Of a stretch of DNA of 64,000 bases, positions 31,711 to 42,905 are shown in pieces. This DNA is from Streptomonospora litoralis. GTDB lineage: Bacteria > Actinomycetota > Actinomycetes > Streptosporangiales > Streptosporangiaceae. The stretch is from assembly GCF_004323735.1 (NCBI RefSeq), contig NZ_CP036455.1, forward strand, positions 1,049,101-1,113,100, given 5' to 3'. A program made the position numbers and the translations under genes. Position 1 is the first letter of the stretch, and every line of letters begins with the position of its first letter. Under the pieces are notes generated by a model. That model searched no databases and had not been told where the DNA came from. It saw only the letters and a list, made by a program, of their open reading frames with translations.

Positions 31711-32116
31711 GCACCCCGTCTACCCGCGTCGGCGGCCCCGCTCACTCCGGTGACCGGCAGCGGCCGCGGCCCTTGCCGTCAACGGCCCCGCGCGTACCTT
31801 GTACGTGGGGCATCCGCGTTCGCGCGGTTGCGCAATCCGCTCCTTACCGCCGATACGCACAGTTAACGGTGTTGATCACAAATCCGCGGGACCCGAACCA
31901 GTAACCTGGGCCGCGGCGGGGCCGGACAACGGAGTCCGGCCGGCGAACCGCACCTGTGCGCACAGGATTCCCGCCCCGGCGACCACCGGAGCGGGACCGG
32001 AACCCGGGCGCCCACACTCGGCGTCCGACAACTGCAGAAGGACCCCGACGTCCCGCCGAACCGCTTCGCCGGTCCGGGGCTGCCCCCTAGGACTCACAAG
32101 GGAGTGAGGTCGCACG
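31711..32116 (+). other. Gap before gdh, nothing assigned
   Basis: These 405 bases upstream of the glutamate dehydrogenase are relatively AT-rich around 31850-31910 and should hold its promoter. I could not find a hexamer pair at proper spacing. A CGTAC-CTT-GTACG palindrome near 31795 and a TGTTGATCACA near 31869 are noted without assignment. A ribosome binding site AAGGGAGTGAGG precedes the ATG. Confidence 0.3.
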
Positions 32117-35100
32117 ATGTCCGGCCAGTCAGACGCCGTTCAGGACCGATTGCTGCGTGACGCGGTGGCGCACTGCTCCGATTGGCCCCGGTTCACCGGC
32201 GACGGCGCCGGCGATCCCGCGGGGATCGAGCGGTTCCTCGCGAACTACTACCGCCACGTCGCCACCGACGAACTGCAGGAGCGCGGCCCCGCCGGCATCT
32301 GCGGCCCGGCAGCGGCCCACCTGGGGTTCGCTCGGCACCGGCCCCAGGGTCGGGCGAAAGTGCGCGTGTACACTCCCGACCGCGACCGGGACGGCTGGGA
32401 GACCGGGCACTCGGTCGTGGAGATCGTCACCGACGACGCCCCCTTCCTGGTCGACTCGGTCACCATGGAGCTCGGCCGCCGCCGGATCGGCTACAACCTG
32501 GTCATCCACCCGCAGCTGCGGGTGGCACGCGACGTCGCCGGCGGCCTGCACGAGATCGAGCCCGCGCCCGACGCCGACCCCGACGGTCTGATCCCGCTCC
32601 AGGAGTCCTGGATGCACCTGGAGATCGACCGCCTGAGCGGCCCGACCGCCCACAAGGAGCTCGCCGACGACCTCGAACGCGTGCTCGCCGACGTGCACAA
32701 CGTCGACGCGGACTCCGGCCGGATGCGCCGCCGGGCCCTGCTGCTGGCCGACGAGATCGCCGGCTCCGCCGACCGCCTGGCCGCCGCGGGCGTCGACGCC
32801 CGCGAGATGTCCGAGAGCGTGGAGTTCCTGCGCTGGGTGGCCGACCGCCACTTTCACTTCATGGGTTACCGCGAGTACACGCTGGTCAGCGCCCCGGCGG
32901 AAGACACCGCCGACGCCGACGCCGTCGGCACCGGCGCCCCCGCCGACTCCGACGAGCCCGGCGAGCGGCTCGGCCTGAGCCCCCGCGCGGGCACCGGACT
33001 GGGACTGCTGCGCGCCGACGCCTCCGTTTCCGAGAGCTTCGCGGCACTGCCGCCCGAAGCCCGCGCCAAGGCCCGCGAACCCCACGTGCTGGTGCTGACC
33101 AAGGCCAACTCCCGCGCCACCGTGCACCGCCGCAAGTACCTCGACTACATCGGCGTCAAGCGCTTCGACGAGCAGGGCCGCGTCGTCGGCGAGTACCGCT
33201 TCCTGGGCCTCTACACCCACGAAGCCGTCACCACGAGCATCGCGCAGATCCCCATCCTCAAGCGCAAGCAGGCCGAAGTGCTCGACACGGCCGGCTTCGA
33301 CCCCGACAGCTACGACGGCAAGGACCTCATCGAGATCCTGGAGGGTTTCCCGCGCGAGGAGCTGCTGCAGACCTCCGTCGACCAGCTCTACGACATCGTG
33401 CTCGGGGTGCTGCGCCTGCGCGAGCGCCGCGGAACCAAGCTCTTCCTGCGCCGCGACCCCTACGGCCGGTTCATGTCCTGCCTGGTCTACATGCCGCGCG
33501 ACCGCTACAACACCGATGTGCGGCTGCAGATCCAGCAGGTGATGAGCCGGGCGTTCGAGGGCGCCACCATGGACCACGGCGTCACGGTCGGCTCGGCGCC
33601 CTTTGCCCAGCTCTACCTGGTGGTGCGCGCCGAGCGCGGCAGCATCCTCGCCGACGTCGACCACGCCGCGTTGGAGGCCGAGGTCGTCGCGGCCACCCGA
33701 TCCTGGGACGACGACCTCTCCGACGAACTGCGCGCCCGCTTCGGCGCCGACCGCGCCGGCGAGCTGCACCACGGCTACGGCTCCGCGCTGCCCGAGGGCT
33801 ACAAGGTCGACACCCCGGCCTCCGTCGCCGTCGACGACATCTACCGGCTCGACGTGCTCGGCGGCGACGAACTGGCCGTGAACCTCTACCGCCCGGCCGC
33901 CGCCGAGCCCGGCGAGTGGCGGCTCAAGGTCTACCGCAAGGGCGACCCCATCTCGCTCTCGCGGGTGCTGCCCCTGCTGGAGCACATGGGGGTCGAGGTC
34001 CGCGACGAGCGCCCCTACGGCGTCGCCGGCACCGAGACCGGGCGCGCCTGGATCTACGACTTCGGGTTGGCGCCCGTCACCGACGCCGTCGAACTGCCGC
34101 CCAACCGGCTCAAATTCCTCTTCGAGGAGGCGTTCACCGCGCTGTGGCAGGGCCGCGGCGAGTCCGACCGGTTCAACGCCCTGGTGATCCGCGGCGGCCT
34201 CGACTGGCGCCAGCTGACCATCCTGCGCGCCTACGCCAAGTACCTGCGCCAGACCGGCAGTACGTTCAGCCCCGCCTACATCGCCGATGTGCTCGTGGCC
34301 AACGTGCACATCGCGAACCTGCTGGTGCGGCTGTTCGAGTCCCGCTTCGACCCCGAGCGCGAAGCCGGGCGCGAGGAACGCAGCGAGGCCATCACCGAGG
34401 AGATCCGCGGCGAGCTGGACGCCGTGGCCAGCCTGGACCAGGACCGCATCCTGCGCTCGTTCCTGGCCGCCGTCGAGGCCACGCTGCGTACCAGCTACTA
34501 CCAGGGGGGCGGCGAGTCCCCCAAGCCCTACCTGGTCTACAAGCTCGACCCGCGGGGCATCCCCGACCTGCCCGCACCGCGCCCGCGCTACGAGATGTAC
34601 GTCTACTCGCCGCGGATGGAGGGCGTGCACCTGCGCTTCGGCACCGTCGCCCGCGGCGGGCTGCGCTGGTCCGACCGCTTCGAGGACTTCCGCACCGAGA
34701 TCCTGGGCCTGGTCAAGGCGCAGACCGTGAAGAACTCCGTCATCGTGCCCAGCGGCGCCAAGGGCGGCTTCGTTTGCAAGCAGCTGCCCGCCGGCGGCGA
34801 CCGCGAGGCGGTGCAGGCCGAGGTCGTCGCCTGCTACAAGCAGTTCATCAGCGGGATGCTCGACGTCACCGACAACCGGGTCGGCGGCCGGGTCGCCCAC
34901 CCCGACCGGCTCGTGCGCTACGACGGCGACGACTCCTATCTGGTGGTCGCCGCCGACAAGGGCACCGCCACGTTCTCCGATATCGCCAACGGCATCGCCG
35001 TCGACCGCGGTTTCTGGCTGGGCGACGCCTTCGCCTCCGGCGGCTCGGTGGGCTACGACCACAAGGCGATGGGCATCACCGCCCGCGGCGCCTGGGAGTC

Positions 35101-37063
35101 GGTCAAGTACCACTTCCGCGAGCTCGGCGTCGACGTGCAGAACGAGGACTTCACCGCGGTCGGGGTCGGCGACATGTCCGGCGACGTCTTCGGCAACGGC
35201 ATGCTGCTCTCCGAGCACATCCGGCTCGTCGCCGCGTTCGACCACCGCCATGTGTTCCTCGACCCCGATCCCGACCCGGAGCGCTCCTTCGCCGAGCGGC
35301 GGCGCATGTTCGACCTGCCGCGCAGCACCTGGGCCGACTACGACACGCAGACGCTCTCCGCCGGGGGCGGCGTGTACTCGCGCACCGACAAGTCGATCGC
35401 GATCACTCCGCAGGTCCGCCAAGCGCTGGGCATCGGCAGCGACGTCACCGCACTCGCCCCCTACGAGCTGATCCGGTACATCCTGGCCGCGCCCGTCGAC
35501 CTGCTGTGGAACGGCGGCATCGGCACCTACGTCAAGTCCTCCGCGGAGTCCGACGCCGACGTCGGCGACAAGGCCAACGACCCCCTGCGGGTGGACGGCG
35601 CCGATCTGCGCTGCAAGGTCGTGGGCGAAGGCGGCAACCTCGGTCTCACTCAGGCCGCGCGGATCGAATTCGCCCGCAACGGCGGCCGGATCAACTCCGA
35701 CTTCATCGACAACTCCGGCGGTGTGGACACCTCCGACCACGAGGTCAACATCAAGATCATGCTCGATCGCGAGGTCGCCAAGGGCGATCTCACCAAGGAC
35801 GAGCGCGACGAGCTGTTCATGAGCATGACCGGCGAGGTCGCCGATCTGGTGCTGGACAACAACTACGCGCAGAACGTGGTGCTGGCCGCGGCCCGCAAGC
35901 AGGCCGGCTCCATGATGCACGTCCACGCCCGCTACATGCGCCGCCTCGAACGCGAGGGCCTGCTCAAGCGCAAACTGGAGGAGCTGCCCGACGACGAGGA
36001 GATCGCGTCGCGGCGCAGCGCGGGGGAGGGATTGACGGGCCCGGAGTTCGCCACCCTGCTCGCCTACACCAAGATCACCCTCAAGGACGAGGTCGCCGGC
36101 TCCGATCTGCCCGGCGACCCCTACCTGCGCGAGACGCTGGTGGAGTACTTCCCCACCGCGCTGCGCCGGCGCTTCTCCGACGTGATGCCCGAGCACCCGC
36201 TGAGCCGCGAGATCGTCGCAAACCAGGTCGTCAACGACATGGTGAACCGCGGCGGCACCACCTTCGCCTTCCGCATCGGCGAGGAGCTGGGGGCCGCGCC
36301 CGACGACATCGCACGCGCCTACCTGGTGGTGCGCGAGGTCTTCGGGCTGCGCGAGCTGTGGCACGAGATCGAGCATCTGGACCACTGGATCGACCTCGAC
36401 GTGCAACTGGCGCTGCTGCTGGAGGTCCGCAAACTGACCGAGCGCGGCGCGCGATGGCTGCTGCGCAACCGCAAATCGCCCTTCGACGTCGGCGAGGAGG
36501 TCGCCTTCTTCGCCGAAGGCGTGGCCGAGATCGTCCCGCAGCTGCCGCGGCTGCTGCAGGGCCGCGACCTGCGCATGTTCACCGAGCGGCGCGACCGCTT
36601 CACCAAGGACGGCGTGCCCGAACAGCTGGCCGAGCGGGTCGCGGGCATGGTGCCGGCCTACTCGACCTTCGACCTGGTCTCGGTCGCCCACCGCACGCAG
36701 CGCCCGCTGCCGCACGTCGCGGAGGTCTACTTCGACCTGGCCGAAAGCCTGCAGATCGGCTCCCTGCGCGAGCGGATCATCGCGCTGCCGCGTACCGACC
36801 GGTGGGTGACCATGGCCCGGGCGGGACTGCGCGACGACCTTTATGCCGCCCACGCGGGTTTGACCCGGGCGGTGCTGCAGAGCGGCGAGGAAGGGGAGCC
36901 GCCGGACGCGCTGCGCCGGCGCTGGCTGGAGCGCAACCGGGTGGCGGTGGAGCGCTCGGAGCAGACGATGCGCGAGATCCGCGAGGCCGACCAGTTCGAC
37001 CTGGCCACGCTGTCGGTGGCGCTGCGCTCGGTGCGCTCGCTGCTGGTCTCCGCCGAGGAGTGA
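32117..37063 (+). CDS. gdh: NAD-dependent glutamate dehydrogenase, large (about 180 kDa) type
   Basis: 1648 residues. The N-terminal half contains ACT-like regulatory segments ([42 protein letters not shown]). The catalytic part has [54 protein letters not shown] and [20 protein letters not shown]. The C-terminal helical segment closes it. This is the L_180 class of NAD-GDH, which deaminates glutamate catabolically. It is complete with no frameshift. With pruA upstream it connects proline/glutamate breakdown to the TCA cycle. Confidence 0.95.
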   Translation: MSGQSDAVQDRLLRDAVAHCSDWPRFTGDGAGDPAGIERFLANYYRHVATDELQERGPAGICGPAAAHLGFARHRPQGRAKVRVYTPDRDRDGWETGHSVVEIVTDDAPFLVDSVTMELGRRRIGYNLVIHPQLRVARDVAGGLHEIEPAPDADPDGLIPLQESWMHLEIDRLSGPTAHKELADDLERVLADVHNVDADSGRMRRRALLLADEIAGSADRLAAAGVDAREMSESVEFLRWVADRHFHFMGYREYTLVSAPAEDTADADAVGTGAPADSDEPGERLGLSPRAGTGLGLLRADASVSESFAALPPEARAKAREPHVLVLTKANSRATVHRRKYLDYIGVKRFDEQGRVVGEYRFLGLYTHEAVTTSIAQIPILKRKQAEVLDTAGFDPDSYDGKDLIEILEGFPREELLQTSVDQLYDIVLGVLRLRERRGTKLFLRRDPYGRFMSCLVYMPRDRYNTDVRLQIQQVMSRAFEGATMDHGVTVGSAPFAQLYLVVRAERGSILADVDHAALEAEVVAATRSWDDDLSDELRARFGADRAGELHHGYGSALPEGYKVDTPASVAVDDIYRLDVLGGDELAVNLYRPAAAEPGEWRLKVYRKGDPISLSRVLPLLEHMGVEVRDERPYGVAGTETGRAWIYDFGLAPVTDAVELPPNRLKFLFEEAFTALWQGRGESDRFNALVIRGGLDWRQLTILRAYAKYLRQTGSTFSPAYIADVLVANVHIANLLVRLFESRFDPEREAGREERSEAITEEIRGELDAVASLDQDRILRSFLAAVEATLRTSYYQGGGESPKPYLVYKLDPRGIPDLPAPRPRYEMYVYSPRMEGVHLRFGTVARGGLRWSDRFEDFRTEILGLVKAQTVKNSVIVPSGAKGGFVCKQLPAGGDREAVQAEVVACYKQFISGMLDVTDNRVGGRVAHPDRLVRYDGDDSYLVVAADKGTATFSDIANGIAVDRGFWLGDAFASGGSVGYDHKAMGITARGAWESVKYHFRELGVDVQNEDFTAVGVGDMSGDVFGNGMLLSEHIRLVAAFDHRHVFLDPDPDPERSFAERRRMFDLPRSTWADYDTQTLSAGGGVYSRTDKSIAITPQVRQALGIGSDVTALAPYELIRYILAAPVDLLWNGGIGTYVKSSAESDADVGDKANDPLRVDGADLRCKVVGEGGNLGLTQAARIEFARNGGRINSDFIDNSGGVDTSDHEVNIKIMLDREVAKGDLTKDERDELFMSMTGEVADLVLDNNYAQNVVLAAARKQAGSMMHVHARYMRRLEREGLLKRKLEELPDDEEIASRRSAGEGLTGPEFATLLAYTKITLKDEVAGSDLPGDPYLRETLVEYFPTALRRRFSDVMPEHPLSREIVANQVVNDMVNRGGTTFAFRIGEELGAAPDDIARAYLVVREVFGLRELWHEIEHLDHWIDLDVQLALLLEVRKLTERGARWLLRNRKSPFDVGEEVAFFAEGVAEIVPQLPRLLQGRDLRMFTERRDRFTKDGVPEQLAERVAGMVPAYSTFDLVSVAHRTQRPLPHVAEVYFDLAESLQIGSLRERIIALPRTDRWVTMARAGLRDDLYAAHAGLTRAVLQSGEEGEPPDALRRRWLERNRVAVERSEQTMREIREADQFDLATLSVALRSVRSLLVSAEE

Positions 37064-37069
37064 CCCCGC

Positions 37070-37099
37070 GCCGCCCGGGTCCGCTGCGACCCGGGCGGC
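37070..37099 (+). terminator. gdh terminator
   Basis: GCCGCCCGGGTC (37070-37081) pairs perfectly with GACCCGGGCGGC (37088-37099) around CGCTGC, 6 bases after the gdh stop and before prfB. Confidence 0.8.
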
Positions 37100-37133
37100 C
37101 GCGGCCGTGGCAGGCAGTGCGCGTGCGACACCC

Positions 37134-37139
37134 TAGACT
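37134..37139 (+). promoter_or_regulatory. -10 box of prfB, predicting a leaderless mRNA
   Basis: TAGACT (37134-37139) fits the TAnnnT -10 pattern and lies only 7 bases before the GTG start of prfB at 37147, exactly where transcription should begin. No ribosome binding site precedes the GTG. The -35 is poor (CAGGCA at 37111-37116). Confidence 0.4.
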
Positions 37140-37146
37140 TGAGCAC

Positions 37147-38265
37147 GTGGCAGACCTAGACCCCGCAGACAAGATCAAGGAACTCTCGTCGACGCTGGCG
37201 AGTGTGGAGGCCGTCGTCGACCTCGATGCCAAGCAGCGCGAGATCGAGGAGCTGCGTGAGCAGGCTGCCGACCCGGAGCTGTGGAACGACCCCGACCAAG
37301 CCCAGCAGGTCACCCGCAGGCTGGCCCACCTGGAATCCACGGTGAGCAAGGTCGGCACGATCCGCCGCCGGCTGGACGACCTGAGCGTGCTCTACGAGCT
37401 CGCCGCCTCCGAGGACGACCCCGACACCCGTGCCGAGGCCGATAACGAGCTGGAGACGCTGCGCTCCGACGTCGGCGATCTGGAGATCCGCACCCTGCTC
37501 AGCGGCCCCTACGACGAGCGCGAGGCGCTGGTGAGCATCAACTCCCAGGCTGGCGGCATCGACGCGGCGGACTGGGCGCAGATGCTGCAGCGCATGTACC
37601 TGCGCTGGGCCGAGCGGCACGGCTACCCCACGCAGATTTATGAGACCTCCTATGCCGAGGAAGCCGGCATCAAGTCCACGAGCTTCGTGGTCAAGGCCCC
37701 CTTCGCCTACGGGACCCTGCGCGGTGAGCACGGCACCCACCGGCTCGTGCGGATCTCGCCGTTCGACAACCAGAACCGGCGCCAGACTTCGTTCGCGGGA
37801 GTCGACGTCGTCCCGGTCGTCGAGCAGAGCGACCACATCGAAATCGACGAGAACGAACTGCGCATCGACGTCTACCGTTCCAGCGGCCCGGGCGGGCAGA
37901 GCGTCAACACCACCGACTCCGCGGTGCGGATCACCCACCTCCCCACCGGCGTCGTCACCACCTGCCAGAACGAGAAGAGCCAGATCCAGAACAAGGCCAC
38001 GGCGATGGGGATGATGCAGGCCAAGCTGCTGGAGCGCAAGCGCCGCGAGGAGCAGGCCGAGATCGATGAGCTGCGCGGCGAGACTTTCAGCAGTTGGGGG
38101 ACGCAGATGCGGAACTACGTGCTGCACCCCTACCAGAGCGTGAAGGACGTGCGCACCGGCGCCGAGAGCGGCAACACCCAGGGTGTGCTCGACGGCGAGA
38201 TCGATTCGTTCGTCGACGCCGAGATCCGGTGGCTGCGCAGCCACGAGGGCGGCGGCGAGAGCTGA
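37147..38265 (+). CDS. prfB: Peptide chain release factor 2
   Basis: 372 residues. The stop-codon recognition motif SPF is in [16 protein letters not shown], and the catalytic GGQ is in [20 protein letters not shown]-terminal [19 protein letters not shown] is typical of RF2. There is no internal in-frame TGA, so the programmed frameshift known from E. coli prfB is absent. It releases at UGA and UAA. It opens the conserved prfB-ftsE-ftsX-smpB block. Confidence 0.96.
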   Translation: MADLDPADKIKELSSTLASVEAVVDLDAKQREIEELREQAADPELWNDPDQAQQVTRRLAHLESTVSKVGTIRRRLDDLSVLYELAASEDDPDTRAEADNELETLRSDVGDLEIRTLLSGPYDEREALVSINSQAGGIDAADWAQMLQRMYLRWAERHGYPTQIYETSYAEEAGIKSTSFVVKAPFAYGTLRGEHGTHRLVRISPFDNQNRRQTSFAGVDVVPVVEQSDHIEIDENELRIDVYRSSGPGGQSVNTTDSAVRITHLPTGVVTTCQNEKSQIQNKATAMGMMQAKLLERKRREEQAEIDELRGETFSSWGTQMRNYVLHPYQSVKDVRTGAESGNTQGVLDGEIDSFVDAEIRWLRSHEGGGES

Positions 38266-38273
38266 CTCGCGGG

Positions 38274-38301
38274 GGCGGTGCCGTGTGGTCGGCATCGCCC
38301 T
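38274..38301 (+). terminator. Possible prfB terminator
   Basis: GGGCGGTGCC pairs with GGCATCGCCC (one G-T) around GTGTGGTC just after prfB. Confidence 0.4.
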
Positions 38302-38595
38302 GCCGGCGGCCGATCACGACCCGGCGGTATACGTGAACGTTACCACCGATTGACACTTCCGATATGCTCTGTTTCGCTGTCTGGTAGACAGCCGAGGCCG
38401 ATCAGCCGTGTATGGTCGAGGCCGCCCGAGCATCCGCCCGCATCGGCACCCCCTTGCGAGGGTTGCGGGTCGATTTGGACATTCCGGGTTGCGAACACCT
38501 CTACACTGACGATTGGCCCTGTGGCCGGTACTGCCTCCTGTGGACCCAGTCATCCGCTGAGGCGCCCCTACCTCCGAGAACCTTGTGATGCTGCC
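38302..38595 (+). other. Leader/promoter region of ftsEX
   Basis: AT-richer than its neighbours. TTGACA occurs near 38351, CTGTCT-GGT-AGACAG forms a short hairpin near 38378-38392, and TACACT occurs near 38503. I could not pair a -35 and -10 at standard spacing, so no single promoter is called. No gene is present. No ribosome binding site is evident before the ftsE GTG. Confidence 0.35.
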
Positions 38596-39285
38596 GTGAT
38601 CCACTTTGAGAACGTCTCGAAGGTCTATACGACCCAGAAACACCCCGCACTGGAGAACGTCTCCATCGACGTCGACAAGGGCGAGTTCGTCTTCCTGGTC
38701 GGCCCCTCCGGCTCGGGCAAGTCAACGTTCCTCCGGCTCGTCCTGAAGGAGGAGAAGCCGAACAAGGGCCGGGTGCACGTCGCCGGAAAGGACCTGGCGC
38801 GCCTGTCCAATTGGAAGGTTCCGCACCTGCGGCGCCGCATCGGCTGCGTCTTCCAGGACTTCCGGCTGCTGCCGAACAAGAACGTCTTCGAGAACGTCGC
38901 CTTCGCCCTTGAGGTGATCGGCAAGCCGCGGCGCTTCATCCGCAAGGTCGTCCCGGAGGTCGTCGAACTCGTCGGCCTCGAAGGCAAGGCCGACCGCATG
39001 CCCGACGAGCTGTCGGGCGGCGAGCAGCAGCGGGTCGCCATCGCGCGGGCGTTCGTGAACCGCCCGCAGATCCTGCTCGCTGACGAGCCCACGGGGAACA
39101 TCGACCCCGCCACGTCGATCGGCATCATGAAGGTGCTCGACCGAATCAACCGGACCGGGACGACCGTTGTCATGGCGACCCACGACGCCGCCATCGTCGA
39201 CTCGATGCGCAAGCGCGTCATCGAGCTCGAAGAGGGCGAGGTCGTGCGCGACCAGACCCGCGGCGTCTACGGACAGGCGTACTGA
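38596..39285 (+). CDS. ftsE: Cell division ATP-binding protein FtsE
   Basis: 229 residues, the standard length. ABC motifs: Walker [12 protein letters not shown]-loop [14 protein letters not shown], signature [15 protein letters not shown], Walker [14 protein letters not shown] and His switch MATHDAAIV. The start is GTG at 38596 ([11 protein letters not shown]). FtsEX couples ATP hydrolysis inside the cell to peptidoglycan hydrolases outside during division. ftsX begins 75 bases after the stop. Confidence 0.96.
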   Translation: MIHFENVSKVYTTQKHPALENVSIDVDKGEFVFLVGPSGSGKSTFLRLVLKEEKPNKGRVHVAGKDLARLSNWKVPHLRRRIGCVFQDFRLLPNKNVFENVAFALEVIGKPRRFIRKVVPEVVELVGLEGKADRMPDELSGGEQQRVAIARAFVNRPQILLADEPTGNIDPATSIGIMKVLDRINRTGTTVVMATHDAAIVDSMRKRVIELEEGEVVRDQTRGVYGQAY

Positions 39286-39360
39286 CGCTCGGGCCTGCCA
39301 GCGCTCCTGCGTTGGTCAGTGCAGCGCGGCGAAGCCCACGAGGATGGACCCTTAACTCTC

Positions 39361-40269
39361 ATGCGTGCACAATTCGTACTTTCCGAGATCTGGATCGGTC
39401 TGCGTCGCAACCTGACGATGACCGTGGCGGTCATCACCACGGTGGCCATCTCCCTCGCCCTGTTCGGCGGCGGTCTGCTGATCAACCAGCAGGTGTCGCA
39501 GATGCGCCAGTACTGGGACGAGCGCGTGACCCTGACCATCTACATGTGCACGGAGGTCTCCAACTCCACCACATGTGAGGAGAACGGTCCGGCCACGGAC
39601 GAGCAGCGTCAGCAGATCCAGAGCGACCTGGAGTCGATGAGCCAGGTCAAGAGCGTCGAGTACGTCACGGCTGAGCAGGCGTTCAAGGACTTCCAGGAGC
39701 GGTTCTCCAACAACCAGGCCATGGTCGACGCCGTCCGCAAGGGCGACATCCCCGACAACTTCCGGGTGCAGCTGGTCGATCCGACCAAGTACCAGGCCGT
39801 GGCCAACGAGATGGAGGGCCGCGCGGGTATCGACACCATCTACGACGACCAGGCGGTGCTGGAGCAGTTCTTCGGGCTGCTCGACGGCCTCACCGCGGCC
39901 GCGCTGACCGTCTCGTTCGTGCAGTTGGCCGCCGCCGCGCTGCTGATCGGCAACACCGTGCGATTGGCCGCCTACAATCGACGCAAGGAGACCGGGATCA
40001 TGCGCCTGGTCGGTGCGTCGAACTTCTACATCCAACTTCCGTTCCTGCTCGAAGGCGCGATCGCGGGCCTGATCGGTGGCATCATCGCCTCCGGATTCAT
40101 CGTCGCGGCCCGGTTCCTGCTGCTCACACGGATTCAGGAGTGGTTCCAGTTCGACGTCACGCTCTCGACCGGGTCGTTGCTGTCGGTCATCGGCGTGTCG
40201 CTGATCCTTGGTGTCCTGCTGTGCACGGTCGCCTCGTTCCTCACGCTGCGGCGCTACCTGCGGGTGTAG
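39361..40269 (+). CDS. ftsX: Cell division protein FtsX
   Basis: 302 residues. Short cytoplasmic N-terminus, TM1 ([21 protein letters not shown]), a large extracellular loop carrying a Cys pair in [14 protein letters not shown], then three C-terminal membrane helices and the cytoplasmic [13 protein letters not shown] motif of FtsX permeases. It ends LTLRRYLRV. The extracellular domain is expected to contact a NlpC/P60 or RipC-like hydrolase. ATG 39361 has only a weak purine tract (GAGGATGGA). Confidence 0.95.
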   Translation: MRAQFVLSEIWIGLRRNLTMTVAVITTVAISLALFGGGLLINQQVSQMRQYWDERVTLTIYMCTEVSNSTTCEENGPATDEQRQQIQSDLESMSQVKSVEYVTAEQAFKDFQERFSNNQAMVDAVRKGDIPDNFRVQLVDPTKYQAVANEMEGRAGIDTIYDDQAVLEQFFGLLDGLTAAALTVSFVQLAAAALLIGNTVRLAAYNRRKETGIMRLVGASNFYIQLPFLLEGAIAGLIGGIIASGFIVAARFLLLTRIQEWFQFDVTLSTGSLLSVIGVSLILGVLLCTVASFLTLRRYLRV

Positions 40270-40325
40270 GTCCCAGCGGCCGACGGCGGCCCGCTGGACG
40301 CCAGCGCTGGAGAAAGGGAATTCCT

Positions 40326-40790
40326 GTGCCACGGGAGAAAGGGCGCAAGCTCATCGCGCAGAACCGGCGCGCCCGCCACGACTACCACATCGACGACACC
40401 TACGAGGCGGGCATCGTGCTCACCGGTACCGAGGTGAAGTCGCTGCGGGCCGGGCGCGCCTCCTTGGTCGAGGGTTTCGCCCAGGTCAAGAACGGCGAGG
40501 TGTGGCTGGAGAACGTCCACATCCCCGAGTACTCGCAGGGGACGTGGACCAACCACGCCGCTCGCAGACCGCGTAAGCTGCTGTTGCACCGCGAGGAGAT
40601 CGCCCGCCTCATCGGCAAGACCCAGGAGGCGGGTCGCACCCTGGTTCCGCTGTCGCTGTACTTCAGCGAGGGCAAGGCCAAGGTCGAGATCGCGTTGGCG
40701 CGTGGTAAGCGCACTTACGACAAACGCCGTGACATCGCCGAGCGCGAGGCAAAGCGCGACATCGAGCGCGCACTGCGGCGCCGGCGCTGA
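40326..40790 (+). CDS. smpB: tmRNA-binding protein SmpB
   Basis: 154 residues. Conserved [33 protein letters not shown], the fold core [14 protein letters not shown], and the basic C-terminal tail [19 protein letters not shown] that mimics the codon-anticodon region. GTG start after GAGAAAGGGA. It delivers tmRNA, encoded 2.5 kb downstream at 43316, to stalled ribosomes. Confidence 0.97.
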   Translation: MPREKGRKLIAQNRRARHDYHIDDTYEAGIVLTGTEVKSLRAGRASLVEGFAQVKNGEVWLENVHIPEYSQGTWTNHAARRPRKLLLHREEIARLIGKTQEAGRTLVPLSLYFSEGKAKVEIALARGKRTYDKRRDIAEREAKRDIERALRRRR

Positions 40791-40813
40791 GGCGTTGTGA
40801 AAGGATCGCCAGG

Positions 40814-42838
40814 GTGTCCCCCCGTCACCTCCGCCGTCTGCTAGCAGCAAGTACCGGGCTCGCCGTCGCCGCGGTGGTCACCGGATGCACCACCCAGCCC
40901 TCGCCCGAGGTCGCGGTGCGCAACTTCCTGCTGTCATGGCAGGCGGGCGACTACTCCTCCGCCGCGGCCTACACCGACGGCGATCCCGAGAAGGTCGCCG
41001 CCGCCCTGGAGGACAACGGCGCCCAGCTGGACCTCGCCGGGCTGCGCTTCTCGCTGGGGCACATCAGCCAGGACGGTGACACGGCCGAAGCCGAGTTCGG
41101 CGCCCAGGCCGACCTGGGCATCGGCGACCCCGTGTGGAGCTACGAGGGCACGATGCCGCTGCGCGACGGCCCCCAGGGATGGCTCATCGACTGGTCGCCG
41201 TCGGTCATCCATCCCGACCTCGGAGCCGACGAGCGCATCGCCGTCAGCTACGATGTCCCCGACCGCGGGCAGATCCACGACCGCAACAGAAAGCCGCTGG
41301 TCGGCACCACCCAAGTGACCGCGTTCGGCGTGGTGCCCGCCGAGATGCGGGACACCGACCGCGGGGTGGCCGAACTCGCCGAGCTGCTGGGCGAGGACGA
41401 CGGTCCGCTGCTGGACCGGGTCCGCTCCGCACCGCCCGAGGAGTTCCAGCCGCTGGTGCTGACGCGAACGGGTGAGGTCGGCGACAAGGTGCAGCGGCGA
41501 GCCAAGTCGATCCCGGGCGTGCAGACCCGGCCGCTCGACATGCAGCTCAAGCCCCGCACCGCCGAATCGGTCATCGGCGAAGTGGCCGGCACCGCCGAGC
41601 ACAACGTCTCATCGCGGGTGGCGGGCACCTACCAGGCGGGGGACACGGTCGGGCTGACCGGGTTGCAGAACGTCTTCCAGCAGCGTCTCGCGGGCACGGC
41701 CACGACCAAGGTCGTCACCCTCGACGGCAAGGGCGACCAGACCGGGGTCCTGCACTCGTGGCCCGGCATGCAGAGCGGTTCGCTGGCCACCACCCTGGAC
41801 ATCCGGGCCCAGGAGGCGGGCGAGGCGGCACTGGAGACACTGCCCGCCCGGGGGTACCTGGTGGCGCTGGACGCGAGCAGCGGCGAAGTCCTGGCCGCGG
41901 TGGGCAACCAGGGCGGTGCCGACGACGGCGCGTTCACCGCCGAATACCGCCCCGGCGAGGCGTTCAGCATCGTGTCCTACACCGCCGCGCTGCAGAGCGG
42001 AGCCTACTCCGCGGACGACACCATGGGCTGCGACAACCAGACCGAGGTCGGCGGACGCTCGTTCACCACCCCCAACAACACCGGGCTGTCGGGCACACCC
42101 GACCTGGGCACCAACTTCACCTACTCCTGCACCACCGCCTTCGCGCGGATGGGTGAGAAAGTCGGCGGCGAGGCGATCGAGTCGGCCGCGCGCGACTTCG
42201 GTATCGGCGGCGACTGGCGGCTGTCGGTGCCCACGTTCAACGGCACCTTCCGCACTCCCGAAGGGCCCGGCCAGGTCGCCGCCGCCATGGCGGGCACCGA
42301 CCAGGTGCGTGTCAGCCCGCTGTCGATGGCCCTGGCCGCCGGGGCGATCAGCGATGGGACGTGGCGCCCGCCGAGGCTGGTGGCCGACGACGAGGCCGCC
42401 AACGTGCCCTCCGGTGAGACCCGTCGGCTCGACCGGCAGGCGGTGAAGCCGGTGCAGCGGATGATGCGCTCGGCCGTGGAGGTCGGCGCGGTCACCGCCG
42501 ACGTCGGGACCGTGCCGGTGCACGGGCAGGTCGCCAACACCACACAGAAGGTGCGCGGCGACGAGACGGCGGTGCAGTGGTTCGTCGGCTACCAGGGTGA
42601 CCTCGCCTTCGCCCTGGTAGCCGAGGTGCACCCGTCGATCCAGCTGTGGGAGCAGTACGCGGTGAACGCAGCCGGGGCGTTCCTGCAGCAGTTGCCCCCC
42701 GGCTACGCCGATAAGCTGGCCCGGCAGAACCCTCAGTCCTCCGGTACGGGAGGCGGCGGTCGGCAGGGCGGCTCGTCCGATGCCGAGGCCGCGCCGAGTG
42801 CGGACCCCTCCGAGGCCGGCGGCGTAGCCGGCGAATAG
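40814..42838 (+). CDS. Lipoprotein with degenerate penicillin-binding transpeptidase fold
   Basis: 674 residues. Lipobox VTGC, an NTF2-like (MecA/PBP2a N-terminal) domain (EVAVRNFLLSWQAGDYSSAAAYT), a dimerization-like domain with DVPDRGQIHDRNRKPLV, and a full transpeptidase-like domain (LDIRAQEAGEAALE, LVALDASSGEVLAAV, DFGIGGDWRL). The three active-site motifs are altered. SxxK is Glu382-Ala-Phe-Ser385 (RPGEAFSIV), SxN is Ser438-Cys-Thr440, and KTG is His570-Gly-Gln572 (VHGQVAN). It should therefore not acylate. The frame is intact over 2 kb, so it is probably a functional pseudoenzyme rather than a pseudogene. It follows smpB after 23 bases. Confidence 0.88.
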   Translation: MSPRHLRRLLAASTGLAVAAVVTGCTTQPSPEVAVRNFLLSWQAGDYSSAAAYTDGDPEKVAAALEDNGAQLDLAGLRFSLGHISQDGDTAEAEFGAQADLGIGDPVWSYEGTMPLRDGPQGWLIDWSPSVIHPDLGADERIAVSYDVPDRGQIHDRNRKPLVGTTQVTAFGVVPAEMRDTDRGVAELAELLGEDDGPLLDRVRSAPPEEFQPLVLTRTGEVGDKVQRRAKSIPGVQTRPLDMQLKPRTAESVIGEVAGTAEHNVSSRVAGTYQAGDTVGLTGLQNVFQQRLAGTATTKVVTLDGKGDQTGVLHSWPGMQSGSLATTLDIRAQEAGEAALETLPARGYLVALDASSGEVLAAVGNQGGADDGAFTAEYRPGEAFSIVSYTAALQSGAYSADDTMGCDNQTEVGGRSFTTPNNTGLSGTPDLGTNFTYSCTTAFARMGEKVGGEAIESAARDFGIGGDWRLSVPTFNGTFRTPEGPGQVAAAMAGTDQVRVSPLSMALAAGAISDGTWRPPRLVADDEAANVPSGETRRLDRQAVKPVQRMMRSAVEVGAVTADVGTVPVHGQVANTTQKVRGDETAVQWFVGYQGDLAFALVAEVHPSIQLWEQYAVNAAGAFLQQLPPGYADKLARQNPQSSGTGGGGRQGGSSDAEAAPSADPSEAGGVAGE

Positions 42839-42857
42839 GCGCTTCGGCGCAAGTACG

Positions 42858-42885
42858 GGGCCGGTGCCGGGAATGGCATCGGCCC
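42858..42885 (+). terminator. Terminator after the PBP-like gene
   Basis: GGGCCGGTGCC (42858-42868) pairs with GGCATCGGCCC (42875-42885) with one G-T pair and a 6-base loop, 19 bases after the stop. It separates the gene from the structured RNA that follows. Confidence 0.65.
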
Positions 42886-42905
42886 GCGGTGTGTTGTCGC
42901 AGGTG

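Noticed and set aside
31860-31880. CRP/FNR-like site upstream of gdh (TGTTGATCACA)
   Set aside because: Half-sites and spacing do not match the consensus well enough, and no promoter can be positioned relative to it.
32129-36853. 1574-codon antisense frame opposite gdh
   Set aside because: Typical high-GC shadow of a real gene; the plus-strand protein has clear family motifs throughout.
37147-38265. Programmed frameshift in prfB
   Set aside because: The frame is continuous from GTG to stop with no internal TGA.
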